A stretch of DNA of 64,000 nucleotides from Paralysiella testudinis (GCF_016894345.1 NZ_CP069798.1:889385-953384); one strand, 5' to 3'. Positions 1 through 10,392 are shown, counted from the stretch's first letter. The notes: generated by a model from the letters alone, not told the origin. A program made the numbers and translations.

Positions 1-29
1 AAGGCGGTTTTTTGTTTCAGGCAGCCTTT

Positions 30-890
30 ATGAAATCAATCTGCATTCTCTTGCTGTGTTTTTTGCTCAGCGCTTGTGCCGCGCAATGGCACCGCGGTGA
101 AGATGTGGATGGCCAGCACCGCTATGATTTGCAGTTCCAGCGCAACAACACCGCCGCGCCCACCGGGGTGGTGCCGATTCAGGCGGCGGATTTGCAGGCG
201 GGGGATATTTTGTTTTCCGCCGATTCCGGTTTGCAGTCGCGCAGTTTGCGTTTGTTTGGCAATAGCTCGGTAAGCCACGCGTTTTTGTACTTGGGCGATG
301 GGCAGATTGCCGAGGCGGTGGGCAGCGGTGTGCGCATCGGCAGCCTAGACGACAGCGTACACCACAGCCCGCTGCTGGCGGTATACCGCCACCCGCAATT
401 CAATAGCACGGCGGCGGTGGCCATCCGCCGCTTTGCCGAGCAGGAAGCGGGCGGAAAATACAATTATGTGGGTATTCTCAAGCAAACCCCGTATACGGTT
501 ACCCGCAAGGTGTGCGAATTGCCGCTGATTCCGCGCCAATTCAGACATATGTGTTTGAACACCATGGCGCTGGTGCAGGTAACGCCGTTTGCCGGTGAGC
601 GCTATTTTTGCTCGCAGCTGGTGATTGAGGCGTATAACCGCGCCGGTTTGCCGCTCACGCACACGCCGCCGGAATGGATTAGCCCGGCGGATATTCTGCA
701 TATGCGCGAGCATGATGTGCCTTCGGTGGTGCCGGTGGTGCCTTTGCAGTATGTGGGCCATTTGCGCTGCCGCGCTTCGCTGTGGAACGGCGCTTGTACG
801 GAAGCGGCACGGGTGGGCAACAGTGCCGCCGCCGCGCCCTTGGCCGCCGATGCGTTGCCGCCAGCAGATTTTTCAGATGAGGTGCGCTAG
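30..890 (+). CDS. YiiX/YebB-type lipoprotein, NlpC/P60-like cysteine peptidase fold
   Basis: Predicted outer-membrane lipoprotein of about 286 aa. The N-terminus is a short basic, hydrophobic signal ending in a lipobox (LLSAC, Cys near residue 15). The following domain looks like the permuted papain-like YiiX/YaeF group: a GDILF segment, a conserved His in SVSHAFLYLGDG, and a Cys in RYFCSQLVIEAYNRAG that would be the nucleophile. Enzymes of this fold cut or transfer amide/thioester bonds in peptidoglycan or lipids, but the substrate here is unknown. I chose the ATG at 30 because a TTG 18 bases upstream lies inside a DUS and would put residues before the signal peptide. No clear Shine-Dalgarno sequence is visible. 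Confidence 0.7.
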   Translation: MKSICILLLCFLLSACAAQWHRGEDVDGQHRYDLQFQRNNTAAPTGVVPIQAADLQAGDILFSADSGLQSRSLRLFGNSSVSHAFLYLGDGQIAEAVGSGVRIGSLDDSVHHSPLLAVYRHPQFNSTAAVAIRRFAEQEAGGKYNYVGILKQTPYTVTRKVCELPLIPRQFRHMCLNTMALVQVTPFAGERYFCSQLVIEAYNRAGLPLTHTPPEWISPADILHMREHDVPSVVPVVPLQYVGHLRCRASLWNGACTEAARVGNSAAAAPLAADALPPADFSDEVR

Positions 891-950
891 GGTTGTATTC
901 TGCATTTCACTGTATTTTCAAAATGGTGCAAATGACGCACCCTACGATAT

Positions 951-989
951 AAAACCCCCGCAGTGCGCAATCGGCACTGCGGGGGTTTT
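951..989. terminator. Bidirectional terminator between the lipoprotein gene and argG
   Basis: A perfect 16-bp stem (951-966 with 974-989, loop 967-973) starts with AAAA and ends with TTTT, so it can work for both convergent genes. A DUS copy follows at once. A smaller hairpin (GGTGC/GCACC, about 924-940) lies just upstream. Confidence 0.85.
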
Positions 990-1007
990 CAGGCAGCCTT
1001 AAGCGGT

Positions 1008-2500
<1,493 letters not shown>

Positions 2501-2503
2501 GAT

Positions 2504-2839
2504 TCAATAGCGGTCGCAACGGATTTGTTCGGTTTGGCAAAACATCATCTGGTGGTCGCGCAGGCAGGCTTGTTGTGCTTGACGTTTGGCGCGACCTTGG
2601 TTGTCGGACTCGCCTTTATAGGTGGTGGCAAACGGGCTGAGGCGGCACACATAGGTGTTGTTGCCGCTGCCGCTGTTGCTGCTTTGGCTTAAGGCGCGCT
2701 CCAGCAGTACGATGCGGTTTTGCAGTTGGCTGACTTGTGCTTCCAGGCGTTGCAGGCGCTGCTCGGTATCGGCATCGGCGGCCAAGGCGTGGGTGGACAA
2801 TAGGCCGCACAGTACGGCGGCTAAGAAGGTTTTTTTCAT
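2504..2839 (-). CDS. Small exported protein with coiled coil, unknown function
   Basis: About 111 aa. A typical signal peptide (MKKTFLAAVLCGLLSTHALA) is followed by a heptad-like segment (TEQRLQRLEAQVSQLQNRIVLL cut short here) predicted to form a short coiled coil, a Ser/Gly/Asn linker, and a C-terminal part with four Cys residues (YVCRLSP, QACLRDH, MFCQTE, RCDRY) that could form two disulfides in the periplasm. The start at 2839 is fixed by the signal peptide. It lies 4 bp after tyrS, in the same direction, so the two are probably co-transcribed. Function is not recognised. Confidence 0.6.
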   Translation of the reverse strand: MKKTFLAAVLCGLLSTHALAADADTEQRLQRLEAQVSQLQNRIVLLERALSQSSNSGSGNNTYVCRLSPFATTYKGESDNQGRAKRQAQQACLRDHQMMFCQTEQIRCDRY

Positions 2840-2843
2840 GGTA

Positions 2844-4142
2844 TTAAGCCCAAATAAGTAAAGCATGGTTGCGTTTGCCGCGACGCAAAATGGTGTAGCG
2901 GCCAAAGCGCTGGTGCGCGGGGGTGAATAAATAGGCATCGTCGGGTTTTTCGGCGGCGTGGTCGGGGTTGTTGCGCTCGGCCGCTTTGCCATTGAGCACC
3001 ACGGCACCGCTGGCGATAAAGCCGCGCGCTTCTTTATTCGATTTGGCCAAGCCGCTGAGCACCAATGCTTCAGCCACATTCAGTTTGCCGGATACGTTAA
3101 ATACCGGCAGGCCGTCCAGCGCCAATTGGGCGAAGTCGGCTTCGGTGAGGTCGCTTTGGTCTTCGGCAAACAGGCTGTCTGAAATGCGCTGTGCGGCGGC
3201 CAATGCGGCTTCGCCGTGGATTAAGCGGGTCATTTCTTCGGCCAGAATGCGCTGGGCTTCGGGCTTGCTGCCGCTGGCTTTATCTTGCGCTTCGATGGCA
3301 TCGATATCGGCCACGCTTAAGAAGGTGAAGTATTTAAGGAAGGTGTACACATCGGCATCGGCCACTTTGAGCCAGAATTGGTAAAATTGGTAGGGCGAGG
3401 TTTTTTGTGCATCCAGCCACACGGCGCCGCCTTCGGTTTTGCCGAATTTGGTGCCGTCGGATTTGGTGACCAAGGGTAGGGTGAGGCCGTAAGCGGTGGC
3501 TTTATTGAGGCGGCGGCACAGGTCGATGCCGCCGGTGATGTTGCCCCATTGGTCGGAGCCGCCGATTTGCAGCAGCACGCCGTGGCGGCGGTTAAGCTCG
3601 GCAAAGTCGTAGCCTTGCAGCAGGGCATAGGCAAATTCGGTAAACGAAATGCCCACATCGTCGCGCTCCAGGCGCTGCTTAACCGATTCTTTATTGAGCA
3701 TGGCATTTACGGAAAAATGCTTGCCGATGTCACGCAGAAAATCCAGGCAGCCCATGCCGCCAAACCAGTCGTGGTTGTTGGCCATGAGGGCGGCGTTGGT
3801 GCCGTCGAAGCTCAAAAATGGTGCCAATTGGGCGCGGATTTTGTCTACCCATGCGGCCACGGTGTCGGCGGTGTTGAGGTTGCGCTCCACCGCTTTAAAG
3901 CTGGGGTCGCCAATCATGCCGGTGGCGCCGCCCACCAAGGCCACCGGGGTGTGTCCGGCCAGTTGGAAGCGACGCAAAGCCAGCACCGGCAGCAAATGGC
4001 CGATGTGCAGGCTGTCGGCGGTGGGGTCGAAGCCGCAATAAAGGGCGATTTTTTGCTCTTGCAGCAAAGCATCGAGTGCTTCGGCATCGGTGGTTTGGGC
4101 AATCAGCCCGCGTGCGCGTAAATCCTGAATGATGGAAGTCAT
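2844..4142 (-). CDS. tyrS: Tyrosyl-tRNA synthetase
   Basis: Class I aminoacyl-tRNA synthetase that charges tRNA-Tyr. The 432-aa product has the HIGH motif ([18 protein letters not shown]), the KMSKS equivalent KFGKT followed by EGGAVWLD, and a C-terminal S4-like RNA-binding domain ([11 protein letters not shown]). Length fits bacterial TyrRS. The start at 4142 gives the expected N-terminus ([19 protein letters not shown]), although no strong Shine-Dalgarno sequence precedes it. Confidence 0.95.
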   Translation of the reverse strand: MTSIIQDLRARGLIAQTTDAEALDALLQEQKIALYCGFDPTADSLHIGHLLPVLALRRFQLAGHTPVALVGGATGMIGDPSFKAVERNLNTADTVAAWVDKIRAQLAPFLSFDGTNAALMANNHDWFGGMGCLDFLRDIGKHFSVNAMLNKESVKQRLERDDVGISFTEFAYALLQGYDFAELNRRHGVLLQIGGSDQWGNITGGIDLCRRLNKATAYGLTLPLVTKSDGTKFGKTEGGAVWLDAQKTSPYQFYQFWLKVADADVYTFLKYFTFLSVADIDAIEAQDKASGSKPEAQRILAEEMTRLIHGEAALAAAQRISDSLFAEDQSDLTEADFAQLALDGLPVFNVSGKLNVAEALVLSGLAKSNKEARGFIASGAVVLNGKAAERNNPDHAAEKPDDAYLFTPAHQRFGRYTILRRGKRNHALLIWA

Positions 4143-4179
4143 GTTGATGGCTTAAATATAAGAATCAAATAAAAAACGA

Positions 4180-4554
4180 TTAGGCTAAATGCACCGCCAG
4201 CCACACCAATAACGCGGCGATGGCCGGGCCGCCCTGTTTCCATAAAATGGCCTTATTGGCGGTGGCGGCACCATAAACCGCAGCCACCACCACGCAAGTG
4301 AGGAAAAACAATTGCAAGGATGCGGCCAGCGGCGGGCCGGCCAGCACGCTCCAAATCAGCCCTGCGGCCAAAAAGCCGTTATAGAGCCCCTGATTGGCAA
4401 ACAAACGGCGGATTTCCGGCTGGCTTTGCACGGTTTGGCTGATGCCAAACACCCGTGCGGCCAAAGCCGAGGGAATGGCAAACATTTCCAGCCACAAAAT
4501 AAACACATGCTCGGCGGCCACCAGCAAAACCAGCACGATCAGCAGGGTATTCAT
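4180..4554 (-). CDS. DUF1304-family inner-membrane protein
   Basis: A 124-aa hydrophobic protein with about four membrane segments. The N-terminal MNTLLIVLVLLVAAEHVFILWLE start and the conserved NQGLYNGFLAAGL segment are typical of DUF1304 membrane proteins, whose role is unknown. The start at 4554 has a GGAG sequence at good distance; the frame stays open further upstream but without a better signal. A DUS and an AT-rich region lie upstream (4600-4690). Confidence 0.75.
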   Translation of the reverse strand: MNTLLIVLVLLVAAEHVFILWLEMFAIPSALAARVFGISQTVQSQPEIRRLFANQGLYNGFLAAGLIWSVLAGPPLAASLQLFFLTCVVVAAVYGAATANKAILWKQGGPAIAALLVWLAVHLA

Positions 4555-4718
4555 GGTCAACTCCGGTGTAAACGGTAAGGCAGCCCAACCAGAATGCTGG
4601 CAGGCTGCCTGAAAGGTATTGTGGCGATGGATAAGGGTATTGTCCATCTGCTCGGTTGGCAATGCGCGCTATATTACACTATTTACGCCGGATTGTAGAC
4701 GCCCAAGGCTGCCTGAAA

Positions 4719-5075
4719 TCAGCGCAAACGGTGCAAACGCTGGCGGTTGGCGTGGACGCGGCGGCTGAAGGGAAATAAAGAGTGGTTGGCGGTGGCCACC
4801 GAATCATTGAGCCATTGTTGGTAGCGGTAGGGGCGGCGCACGTCTAATAATTGGCGTTGTTGCTGGGTGGAGCCCCAAAACAGCCACCAAGTGGCGCACA
4901 TTTCCTGCATGGCGGCCATTTTTTCCCAATACATGGCCTGATATTCGACCACGGTATTGGCCGACCACCAAGGTTGGCTAAACAGGGTGAGGCGTTGGCT
5001 GATTACTTGTGGCGCTTCGGCGGCCATTTGCAGGTTTTGCAGCCACAGCTGTTGCAGGGCGATAAAAGGAAACAT
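4719..5075 (-). CDS. Conserved-looking small protein, unknown function
   Basis: 118 aa, rich in Gln, Trp and Ala (SQPWWSANTVVEYQAMYWEKMAAMQEMCATWW), with no signal peptide and no clear membrane segment. The helical, Gln/Trp-rich pattern faintly recalls phasin-like proteins, but I do not recognise the family. It ends just past a DUS. The upstream gap (5076-5323) holds a 21-bp palindrome at 5259-5279 and the terminator of the next gene. Confidence 0.5.
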   Translation of the reverse strand: MFPFIALQQLWLQNLQMAAEAPQVISQRLTLFSQPWWSANTVVEYQAMYWEKMAAMQEMCATWWLFWGSTQQQRQLLDVRRPYRYQQWLNDSVATANHSLFPFSRRVHANRQRLHRLR

Positions 5076-5258
5076 GGTGTGTGCTCGCTTCAGTGGCGCG
5101 CTTGATGGCCGCCACGGTATTGTTAGTAAAGGATTGAATTATACCGTGTTTTATACACCTGCTTGTGGTTTGCGCCGCAATAAGCTGCCTGAAGTTGTAT
5201 CAGCCATGGTGAAAGCGGCAATAGGCGGTGCGCAGCGGTGTTTGTGGCGGTGTGGTAA

Positions 5259-5279
5259 TTTTGTTGCACTGCAACAAAA
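5259..5279. promoter_or_regulatory. 21-bp perfect palindrome, possible operator
   Basis: Two 10-bp arms (TTTTGTTGCA and TGCAACAAAA) around a single C, about 180 bp upstream of the 118-aa gene. It could be a repressor site or part of the terminator region of the glycine-zipper gene. No binding protein can be named. Confidence 0.35.
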
Positions 5280-5291
5280 CAGGTGCTAAAA

Positions 5292-5317
5292 ATGGGAAAG
5301 TAGCGCAACTTTCCCAT
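5292..5317 (-). terminator. Terminator of the glycine-zipper gene
   Basis: A perfect 10-bp stem (ATGGGAAAGT/ACTTTCCCAT, 6-nt loop) followed on the minus strand by a T run, 7 bp after the stop codon. Confidence 0.75.
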
Positions 5318-5323
5318 CAAACA

Positions 5324-5797
5324 TCAGCGCGTATGTTTTGAATGCTGATGGTGGCCATAACGACCCTGTTGATGCCCCCACTGGTTGTTGCCGCGTGATG
5401 TCGGCTGTGCTTGAGCATATTGACGCTGCCAGCGGCGGTAATCCTGATAACGGCTGCGCTCTTTACCGGCGAGTTGGTTGCGGCGCGCGGCATCGCGGTA
5501 GGCTAGGTATTCGTTTTGTTGGTCAAATTCACGCCCGCCGTAGTAATAGCGGTTGTTGTAGCGGCCTTCGCGACTGTAATTGCGGCTGCTCTGGCTGAGT
5601 AGATTGCCCAGTAGGCCGCCGGCAGCAGCGCCGATTAAGGTAGATTGCATATCGTTGCCGCTCATGCTGCCCACCACACCGCCCACGGCAGCACCCACTA
5701 TGGTGGCTTGGGTCGGGTTCATTTCGGCCATGGCCATGGGTGCAGCGGCCAAAGAGAGGGCGCTAAATACGCTTAGTAAGCGATGATGCAATTTCAT
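5324..5797 (-). CDS. Exported glycine-zipper (2TM) domain protein
   Basis: About 157 aa. A signal peptide ending near AAAPMAMA is followed by two glycine-rich segments (TIVGAAVGGVVGSMSG and TLIGAAAGGLLGNLLS) that form the glycine-zipper 2TM domain, then a hydrophilic tail rich in Arg, Tyr, Gln and His. Such proteins sit in or at the outer membrane (the Rickettsia 17-kDa antigen group). The start at 5797 has an AAGGA sequence upstream. A 51-bp perfect palindrome (5822-5872) sits just upstream. Confidence 0.75.
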   Translation of the reverse strand: MKLHHRLLSVFSALSLAAAPMAMAEMNPTQATIVGAAVGGVVGSMSGNDMQSTLIGAAAGGLLGNLLSQSSRNYSREGRYNNRYYYGGREFDQQNEYLAYRDAARRNQLAGKERSRYQDYRRWQRQYAQAQPTSRGNNQWGHQQGRYGHHQHSKHTR

Positions 5798-5821
5798 GGT
5801 GCTGATCCTTGTTGATATAAG

Positions 5822-5872
5822 CAATAACCGCCGCTGGGTTTCAGGCAGCCTGAAACCCAGCGGCGGTTATTG
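5822..5872. repeat. 51-bp perfect palindrome built around fused DUS sequences
   Basis: Two exact 25-bp arms (5822-5846 and 5848-5872) around a single A. The centre reads TTCAGGCAGCCTGAA, which is two DUS cores in opposite orientation sharing their middle. It lies 25 bp upstream of a gene start, so it is in a promoter region rather than after a gene. Confidence 0.85.
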
Positions 5873-5941
5873 TGACGGCTCACGCGGCATAAAGTGCGGT
5901 TGGTTTGCCTGATTTATGCCAAGCTTAACCAAACCTTGCTT

Positions 5942-5994
5942 TAGAGCTTGTTTCTGTACTAAATCTGGCGACGAAAAAATCGTAAACGGGCTTT
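5942..5994. repeat. Degenerate remnant of the 35.7-kb MITE-like element
   Basis: The stretch GTTTCTGTACTAAATCTGG through AAATCGTAAACGGGCTT matches the right end of the element at 35712-35870 (GTTTCTGCACTAAAATCCG through GATCGTGAACAGGCTC) with scattered changes, and TAGAGCTTGTTT just before it resembles that element's terminal repeat. The remaining gap up to 6110 shows only a DUS. Confidence 0.55.
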
Positions 5995-6110
5995 TGGCGA
6001 AATAGGGTAATCGCCGTTACAAACACAATATCAAGTTTTGGCGACGGGCGGACGTAGAATTTGAATCGGGTCATGGCAATTCTGTTGCGCTTGGCTGCCT
6101 GAAAGGTTGG

Positions 6111-6953
6111 TTATGGCCGATCTGCATCGGTGCCCTCTTCATATGTTTCAGGCACATAGCTTACCCGGGCAAAATTGCGTGTGACCAGCTCGGTGGCCAG
6201 AATTTCACCGCTTTTAAAGCGTTCTTTTTTATGGCGCCAGATTTCGTTTTGGCGGTAAAAGACATTGTTTATCTTTAAAAAGCGGTGTTTTTGCTCGAAT
6301 ACATGATAGGCAAAATCCAATACCGTATCCACCCGCAGCTCCCCTTCCAAGCATTTGTCGGAAAACCATAAATTGATTTGGAAGGTATACGGCGTGTGGT
6401 TGGTAAACTGATAATCGCCATAGTTGTAGAATACAGTGGCACCGCTGCCAAACGGCAACACCCGGCCATCGTCAGGGAAAGGATCAAAAGAATGGTGGTG
6501 TCGTTCGGTTACTGTTAAAGGGCTGTGCAGCACCAACCAGTGTATCAGATTGGCCAACTGGCAAATGCCTCCGCCCACCCCGGCACGTGCTTGATCAAAC
6601 GACAGCTCCATGCCAGTCAGATAACCTTTGCGCCGCGTGGGCAAGCCCACCCGGCGGCAAAAAGAGAATACCTCGCCCGGGCGGATGATTAAACCATTGA
6701 TTGGCTGTGCGGCGATTTTTAAATTGGTTATTTTATTGATTTGCAAATGCTTGTCGCTGTCGCCCAGCTTTTTGATTAGCACCGACTGGTGTTTCTTCAC
6801 CTGATAAGCCAGTTTTTCGGTGCTTTGTGCGGCCGCATAACGGCGGCCATCGCCATACCAAGCCACATAACGATGCAAGCGCCGCAGCCAAACGGCGATA
6901 AAGTACAGGGCAGGATGGTATTGGCTAATTGGTTTGCGCGGCATGGTAGTCAT
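6111..6953 (-). CDS. VanW-family protein
   Basis: About 280 aa. The central region (GEVFSFCRRVGLPTRRKGY, GVGGGICQLANLIHWLVLHS, TVTERHHHSFDPFPDDGRV, GATVFYNYGDYQF) is the VanW domain, first named from vanB clusters but widespread in bacteria without vancomycin resistance; its biochemical role is not settled. No signal peptide is evident; the N-terminal part is basic. It stands alone, so nothing here points to glycopeptide resistance. The start may be 6953 or 6944. Confidence 0.8.
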   Translation of the reverse strand: MTTMPRKPISQYHPALYFIAVWLRRLHRYVAWYGDGRRYAAAQSTEKLAYQVKKHQSVLIKKLGDSDKHLQINKITNLKIAAQPINGLIIRPGEVFSFCRRVGLPTRRKGYLTGMELSFDQARAGVGGGICQLANLIHWLVLHSPLTVTERHHHSFDPFPDDGRVLPFGSGATVFYNYGDYQFTNHTPYTFQINLWFSDKCLEGELRVDTVLDFAYHVFEQKHRFLKINNVFYRQNEIWRHKKERFKSGEILATELVTRNFARVSYVPETYEEGTDADRP

Positions 6954-7009
6954 TTATTCAAACAGTTTGGTTAAGGTGCTATCCAAAAGTGTTTAGGCTG
7001 CCTGAAACA

Positions 7010-7035
7010 CAAAAGCGCCCGAACAGGCGCTTTTG
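7010..7035 (-). terminator. Terminator of ychF
   Basis: A perfect 10-bp stem (CAAAAGCGCC/GGCGCTTTTG) with a 6-nt loop, 8 bp past the ychF stop codon, followed by a DUS. Confidence 0.75.
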
Positions 7036-7042
7036 TATGGAT

Positions 7043-8134
7043 TTAAACATTAAACAAAAAGTGAATCACATCGCCGTCTTTCACCACATATTCTTTGCCT
7101 TCGGCGCGCATTTTGCCCGCTTCTTTTGCTTTGGCTTCGCCGCCCAGCGCCACAAAGTCATCATAAGCAATCACTTGTGCGCGGATAAAGCCGCGCTCAA
7201 AGTCGGTGTGGATTACGCCAGCGGCTTGCGGGGCGGTGTCGCCTTTGTGGATGGTCCAGGCGCGCACTTCTTTTACCCCGGCGGTGAAATAGGTTTGCAG
7301 GCCGAGCAAATCGTAGCCGGCGCGAATCAGGCGGTTTAATCCCGGCTCGGCCAAGCCCATTTCCTGCAAAAATTCCATTTTTTCGCTGTCGTCCAGCTCG
7401 GCAATTTCGCTTTCCATTGCTGCACATAAGGCCACCACCGGTGCGCCTTCTTTGGCTGCCAGCTCATGCAAGCGCGCCAGGTGCGGGTTGTTGTCAAAGC
7501 CGTCTTCAGCCACATTGGCCACATACATGGCCGGTTTGATGGTGAGCAGGCACAAGGGCTTGATGATTTCGAGCGCTTCGTCGTCCAGCCCGGCCGCGCG
7601 CACGGGCTTGCCTTCGAGTAGATGGGTTTGCAGGCGCTCCAGTACCGCCACCAATTTTTGCGCTTCTTTGTCGCCCGATTTGGCCCGTTTGCCTTCGCGC
7701 ACAATGGCTTTTTCCACACTGCCCAAGTCGGCCAGTGCTAGCTCGGTGCCAATCACTTCGATATCGGCAATCGGGTCTACTTTGCCGGCCACATGCACGA
7801 TGTTGGCATCGTCAAAACAGCGCACCACATTCACAATGGCATCGGTTTCGCGGATATTGGCCAAAAACTGATTGCCCAGCCCTTCGCCTTTGCTGGCACC
7901 GGCCACCAAACCTGCAATATCCACAAACTCCACAATCGCCGGCTGCATTTTTTGCGGATTCACAATTTTGGCCAGCGCATCCATGCGCGCATCCGGCACT
8001 TCCACAATGCCCACATTCGGCTCGATGGTGCAAAACGGATAATTGGCCGCTTCAATTCCCGATTGGGTAAGCGCATTAAATAAAGTGGATTTGCCCACAT
8101 TGGGCAGGCCGACAATGCCGCATTTCAAACTCAT
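7043..8134 (-). CDS. ychF: Redox-regulated ATPase/GTPase YchF
   Basis: Obg-like P-loop NTPase (OLA1/YchF), 363 aa, the usual length. It binds ribosomes and prefers ATP; it affects translation and oxidative stress responses. Visible motifs: G1 [10 protein letters not shown]3 DIAGLV, and the C-terminal TGS domain ([27 protein letters not shown], ending [11 protein letters not shown]). The start at 8134 is preceded by AAGGA; the longer open frame upstream lacks one. Confidence 0.95.
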   Translation of the reverse strand: MSLKCGIVGLPNVGKSTLFNALTQSGIEAANYPFCTIEPNVGIVEVPDARMDALAKIVNPQKMQPAIVEFVDIAGLVAGASKGEGLGNQFLANIRETDAIVNVVRCFDDANIVHVAGKVDPIADIEVIGTELALADLGSVEKAIVREGKRAKSGDKEAQKLVAVLERLQTHLLEGKPVRAAGLDDEALEIIKPLCLLTIKPAMYVANVAEDGFDNNPHLARLHELAAKEGAPVVALCAAMESEIAELDDSEKMEFLQEMGLAEPGLNRLIRAGYDLLGLQTYFTAGVKEVRAWTIHKGDTAPQAAGVIHTDFERGFIRAQVIAYDDFVALGGEAKAKEAGKMRAEGKEYVVKDGDVIHFLFNV

Positions 8135-8270
8135 GATATTCCTTAAAAACCAGCTGGTAAGCAAATGGGGGCGATTGTAGCACAAAGCAGGACGGCTTTC
8201 AGGCAGCCTGCAGGTGAGCGTGGTAGATTAATGGCAAAGCTTGGCGCGGCTTGAATAGCACGAAGATGGG

Positions 8271-8345
8271 TGGCCTCGCCGACAGGAATCGAACCTGTAT
8301 TTTACGCTTAGGAGGCATACGTTCTATCCGTTGAACTACGGCGAG
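8271..8345 (-). tRNA. tRNA-Arg(CCT)
   Basis: A 75-nt cloverleaf read from the minus strand: acceptor CTCGCCG/CGGCGAG, D stem GTTC/GAAC, anticodon stem TATGC/GCGTA with loop CTCCTAA (anticodon CCT), T stem ACAGG/CCTGT with loop TTCGATT, discriminator G and an encoded CCA. It decodes AGG. It lies between ychF and ispB. Confidence 0.93.
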
Positions 8346-8357
8346 GCGGTAAGGGCT

Positions 8358-9332
8358 TTAAGACAGGCGGGCTACGGAAAGCTCGGCCAGTTCGCGCATG
8401 GCGCGGGTGGTGTCGTTGTCGGGCAAGTCGGCCAGGGCGGCCACGGCGTTGTTTACCGCATTTTGTGCTTGGCTGATGCAATAGGCCAGTGCATTGGAAT
8501 GCAGCACATGATGGTGGATTTTGGCAAAATAGCTGCGGTCGGCGTTTTCCAGCGCTTGGCGCACATCGGCGGCGGCTTCGGTGCTGCCTTGCTGCATCAG
8601 GTAAATCAGCGGCAGGGTGGGCTTGCCTTCGGCCAGATCGTCGCCCACGTTTTTGCCGATTTGCTCGGCGCTGCCGGAATAATCCAGCACATCATCAATA
8701 ATTTGAAATGCGGTGCCCACATACATGCCGTAGTTTTTCAATGCGGCTTCTTGCTGCGCATTCGCACCGGCCAAAATGGCGCCCACTTGGGCGGCGGCTT
8801 CAAACAGCTTTGCGGTTTTGTATTGGATGACTTGCAGGTATTCGGCTTCGGTGATGTGGGTGTTGCCGATGTTCATCAGCTGCATCACTTCGCCTTCGGC
8901 AATGATGTTGGTGGCATCGGCCATCACTGAAAGGATTTTCATGCTGCCGGAGCCTACCATGAGCTGGAAAGCGCGGGTGTATAAAAAGTCGCCCACCAGC
9001 ACGGCGGCGGCGTTGCCAAACAGGTTGTTGGCGGTTTGGCGGCCACGGCGCAAGTCGCTTTCGTCTACCACGTCGTCGTGCAATAAGGTGGAGGTGTGGA
9101 TAAATTCCACCATTGCCGCCAAGGAATATAAAGGTGTGTCGCTGTAGCCCAGTGCTTTGCCGGCCAAAATGGTGATGATGGGGCGCAGGCGTTTGCCGCC
9201 GGCACTAATAATGTATTGGCCGATTTGCGAAATCAGCACCACTTCAGACTGCACCGCTTGGTTGATTACGGCATCCACTTGCGCCAAGTCGCCGGGCAGG
9301 TTTTTTTGAAAGTAAGGCAGGTTTTCGAGCAT
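8358..9332 (-). CDS. ispB: Octaprenyl diphosphate synthase (polyprenyl synthetase)
   Basis: Trans-isoprenyl diphosphate synthase that makes the ubiquinone side chain, 324 aa. Both aspartate-rich motifs are present: LLHDDVVDESDLRRG and FQIIDDVLDYSG; GGKRLRP and the DDLAEGKPTLPL segment also fit. The start at 9332 gives the normal N-terminus. An extended -10 promoter lies about 70 bp upstream. This enzyme could supply or compete for prenyl diphosphates used by the squalene/phytoene-synthase-like domain at 44857. Confidence 0.93.
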   Translation of the reverse strand: MLENLPYFQKNLPGDLAQVDAVINQAVQSEVVLISQIGQYIISAGGKRLRPIITILAGKALGYSDTPLYSLAAMVEFIHTSTLLHDDVVDESDLRRGRQTANNLFGNAAAVLVGDFLYTRAFQLMVGSGSMKILSVMADATNIIAEGEVMQLMNIGNTHITEAEYLQVIQYKTAKLFEAAAQVGAILAGANAQQEAALKNYGMYVGTAFQIIDDVLDYSGSAEQIGKNVGDDLAEGKPTLPLIYLMQQGSTEAAADVRQALENADRSYFAKIHHHVLHSNALAYCISQAQNAVNNAVAALADLPDNDTTRAMRELAELSVARLS

Positions 9333-9401
9333 GGCTTTAAGGGGTTTCGGCAGGCGGGCGCACGCGTAAAGATACGCCCTTGGCTAATCGGTGTGGGCGG
9401 G

Positions 9402-9410
9402 ATTATAACA
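9402..9410 (-). promoter_or_regulatory. Extended -10 promoter for ispB
   Basis: On the minus strand the sequence reads TGTTATAAT, a perfect extended -10 (TGnTATAAT), about 70 bp from the ispB start codon. No good -35 is seen, as expected for this promoter class. Confidence 0.6.
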
Positions 9411-9495
9411 GCATTGCGCCTTGGCTGCACCGCCGTGCACATGCGTGCGGGTGTGGTTTTCAGGCAGCGTTGGCGGATTTTGGGTGGCAAAAGTT

Positions 9496-9524
9496 TTGAC
9501 AAAACAGACGGGTGTGCTTACAAT
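9496..9524 (+). promoter_or_regulatory. Sigma-70 promoter for rplU-rpmA
   Basis: TTGACA at 9496-9501 and TACAAT at 9519-9524 are separated by exactly 17 bp. The predicted transcript start leaves about a 50-nt leader before rplU. Confidence 0.85.
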
Positions 9525-9583
9525 GCGCAGTTCCACATTTGTTGTGTGGTTTGATTAAATCCAAGATTCTTATGGAGTTGAGT

Positions 9584-9892
9584 ATGTACGCGGTCATAAA
9601 AACCGGCGGTAAACAATACAAAGTTACCGTTGGCCAAAAATTGAAAGTAGAACAGATACCAGCCGAACTCGACAGCCAAATCGAACTGAATGAAGTTTTG
9701 ATGATTGCTGACGGCGAAGCGGTTCAAGTGGGTGCACCTTTTATTTCAGGTGCCAAGGTAACGGCCAAAGTGGTGGCGCATGGTCGCGGCGAGAAAGTAC
9801 GCATTTTCAAAATGCGCCGCCGCAAGCATTACCAAAAGCGCCAAGGTCATCGCCAAAATTTCACCCAAATTGAAATTGTGGCAATTGCGTAA
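9584..9892 (+). CDS. rplU: 50S ribosomal protein L21
   Basis: 102-aa ribosomal protein that contacts 23S rRNA. It starts with [14 protein letters not shown], carries the basic [10 protein letters not shown] segment, and ends near [10 protein letters not shown], as usual for L21. The ATG at 9584 is preceded by GGAG; the frame upstream is non-coding leader and promoter. It is followed 18 bp later by rpmA, the standard pair. Confidence 0.97.
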   Translation: MYAVIKTGGKQYKVTVGQKLKVEQIPAELDSQIELNEVLMIADGEAVQVGAPFISGAKVTAKVVAHGRGEKVRIFKMRRRKHYQKRQGHRQNFTQIEIVAIA

Positions 9893-9910
9893 TAGTTAAG
9901 GAGTAAACAA

Positions 9911-10183
9911 ATGGCAACCAAAAAAGCAGGCGGTAGCTCACGTAACGGCCGCGATTCAGAAGCCAAACGACTGGGTGTTAAAGCCTTTGGCAGCGAACTG
10001 ATTCCCGCCGGTTCTATCATCGTGCGTCAGCGCGGTACCCGTTTTCACGCTGGTGACAACGTGGGCATGGGCAAAGACCACACCTTGTTCGCCAAGGTAG
10101 ACGGCTATGTGGAGTTTAAAGTGAAAGGCGCTTTGAACCGCAAAACCGTGAGCGTGCGCCCCTACACCGGCGCCGACGAATAA
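9911..10183 (+). CDS. rpmA: 50S ribosomal protein L27
   Basis: 90-aa ribosomal protein whose N-terminal tail reaches the peptidyl transferase centre. It has the typical start [20 protein letters not shown] and the [20 protein letters not shown] block. There is no N-terminal cleavage extension like that of Firmicutes. An AAGGAG sequence precedes the ATG, and a terminator follows. Confidence 0.97.
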   Translation: MATKKAGGSSRNGRDSEAKRLGVKAFGSELIPAGSIIVRQRGTRFHAGDNVGMGKDHTLFAKVDGYVEFKVKGALNRKTVSVRPYTGADE

Positions 10184-10199
10184 TTTTCGTCTTCGCGAT

Positions 10200-10230
10200 A
10201 AAGCCCTGTCGTAGCGACGGGGCTTTTTTT
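10200..10230 (+). terminator. Terminator of rplU-rpmA
   Basis: A 12-bp stem with one G-T wobble (AAAGCCCTGTCG/CGACGGGGCTTT), a 3-nt loop and a T7 run, 16 bp after rpmA. Confidence 0.9.
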
Positions 10231-10294
10231 ATTGTGTATTCTGCCTTGTTTGGAAGTGCGGATTTTGCCAAATTACACGATATAATAGTGGCAG

Positions 10295-10345
10295 ATGGTT
10301 TTTCAGGCAGCCTTGGGCAAATGAAAAGGCTGCCTGAAAAACCAT
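10295..10345. terminator. DUS inverted-pair hairpin before obgE
   Basis: A perfect 20-bp stem (10295-10314 with 10326-10345) formed by two DUS copies in opposite orientation plus flanks. A TATAAT at 10281-10286 lies just upstream without a clear -35. The hairpin would end any rplU-rpmA readthrough before obgE. Confidence 0.75.
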
Positions 10346-10392
10346 TTTGCGGATGAATAGCCGGATTGTGCTGCTCATCGCTTAATCAATAG

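Noticed and set aside
5123-5320. 65-aa frame on the minus strand
   Set aside because: It covers a terminator and a palindrome, has no ribosome site, and is AT-rich leader sequence.
6111-6953. Vancomycin resistance by the VanW-family protein
   Set aside because: VanW proteins are widespread in susceptible bacteria, and no van ligase or regulator is near.
10265-10286. Full sigma-70 promoter for obgE at TATAAT 10281
   Set aside because: The -10 is good, but TTGCCA is only 10 bp away and no -35 lies at 16-18 bp; a DUS hairpin also follows before the gene.
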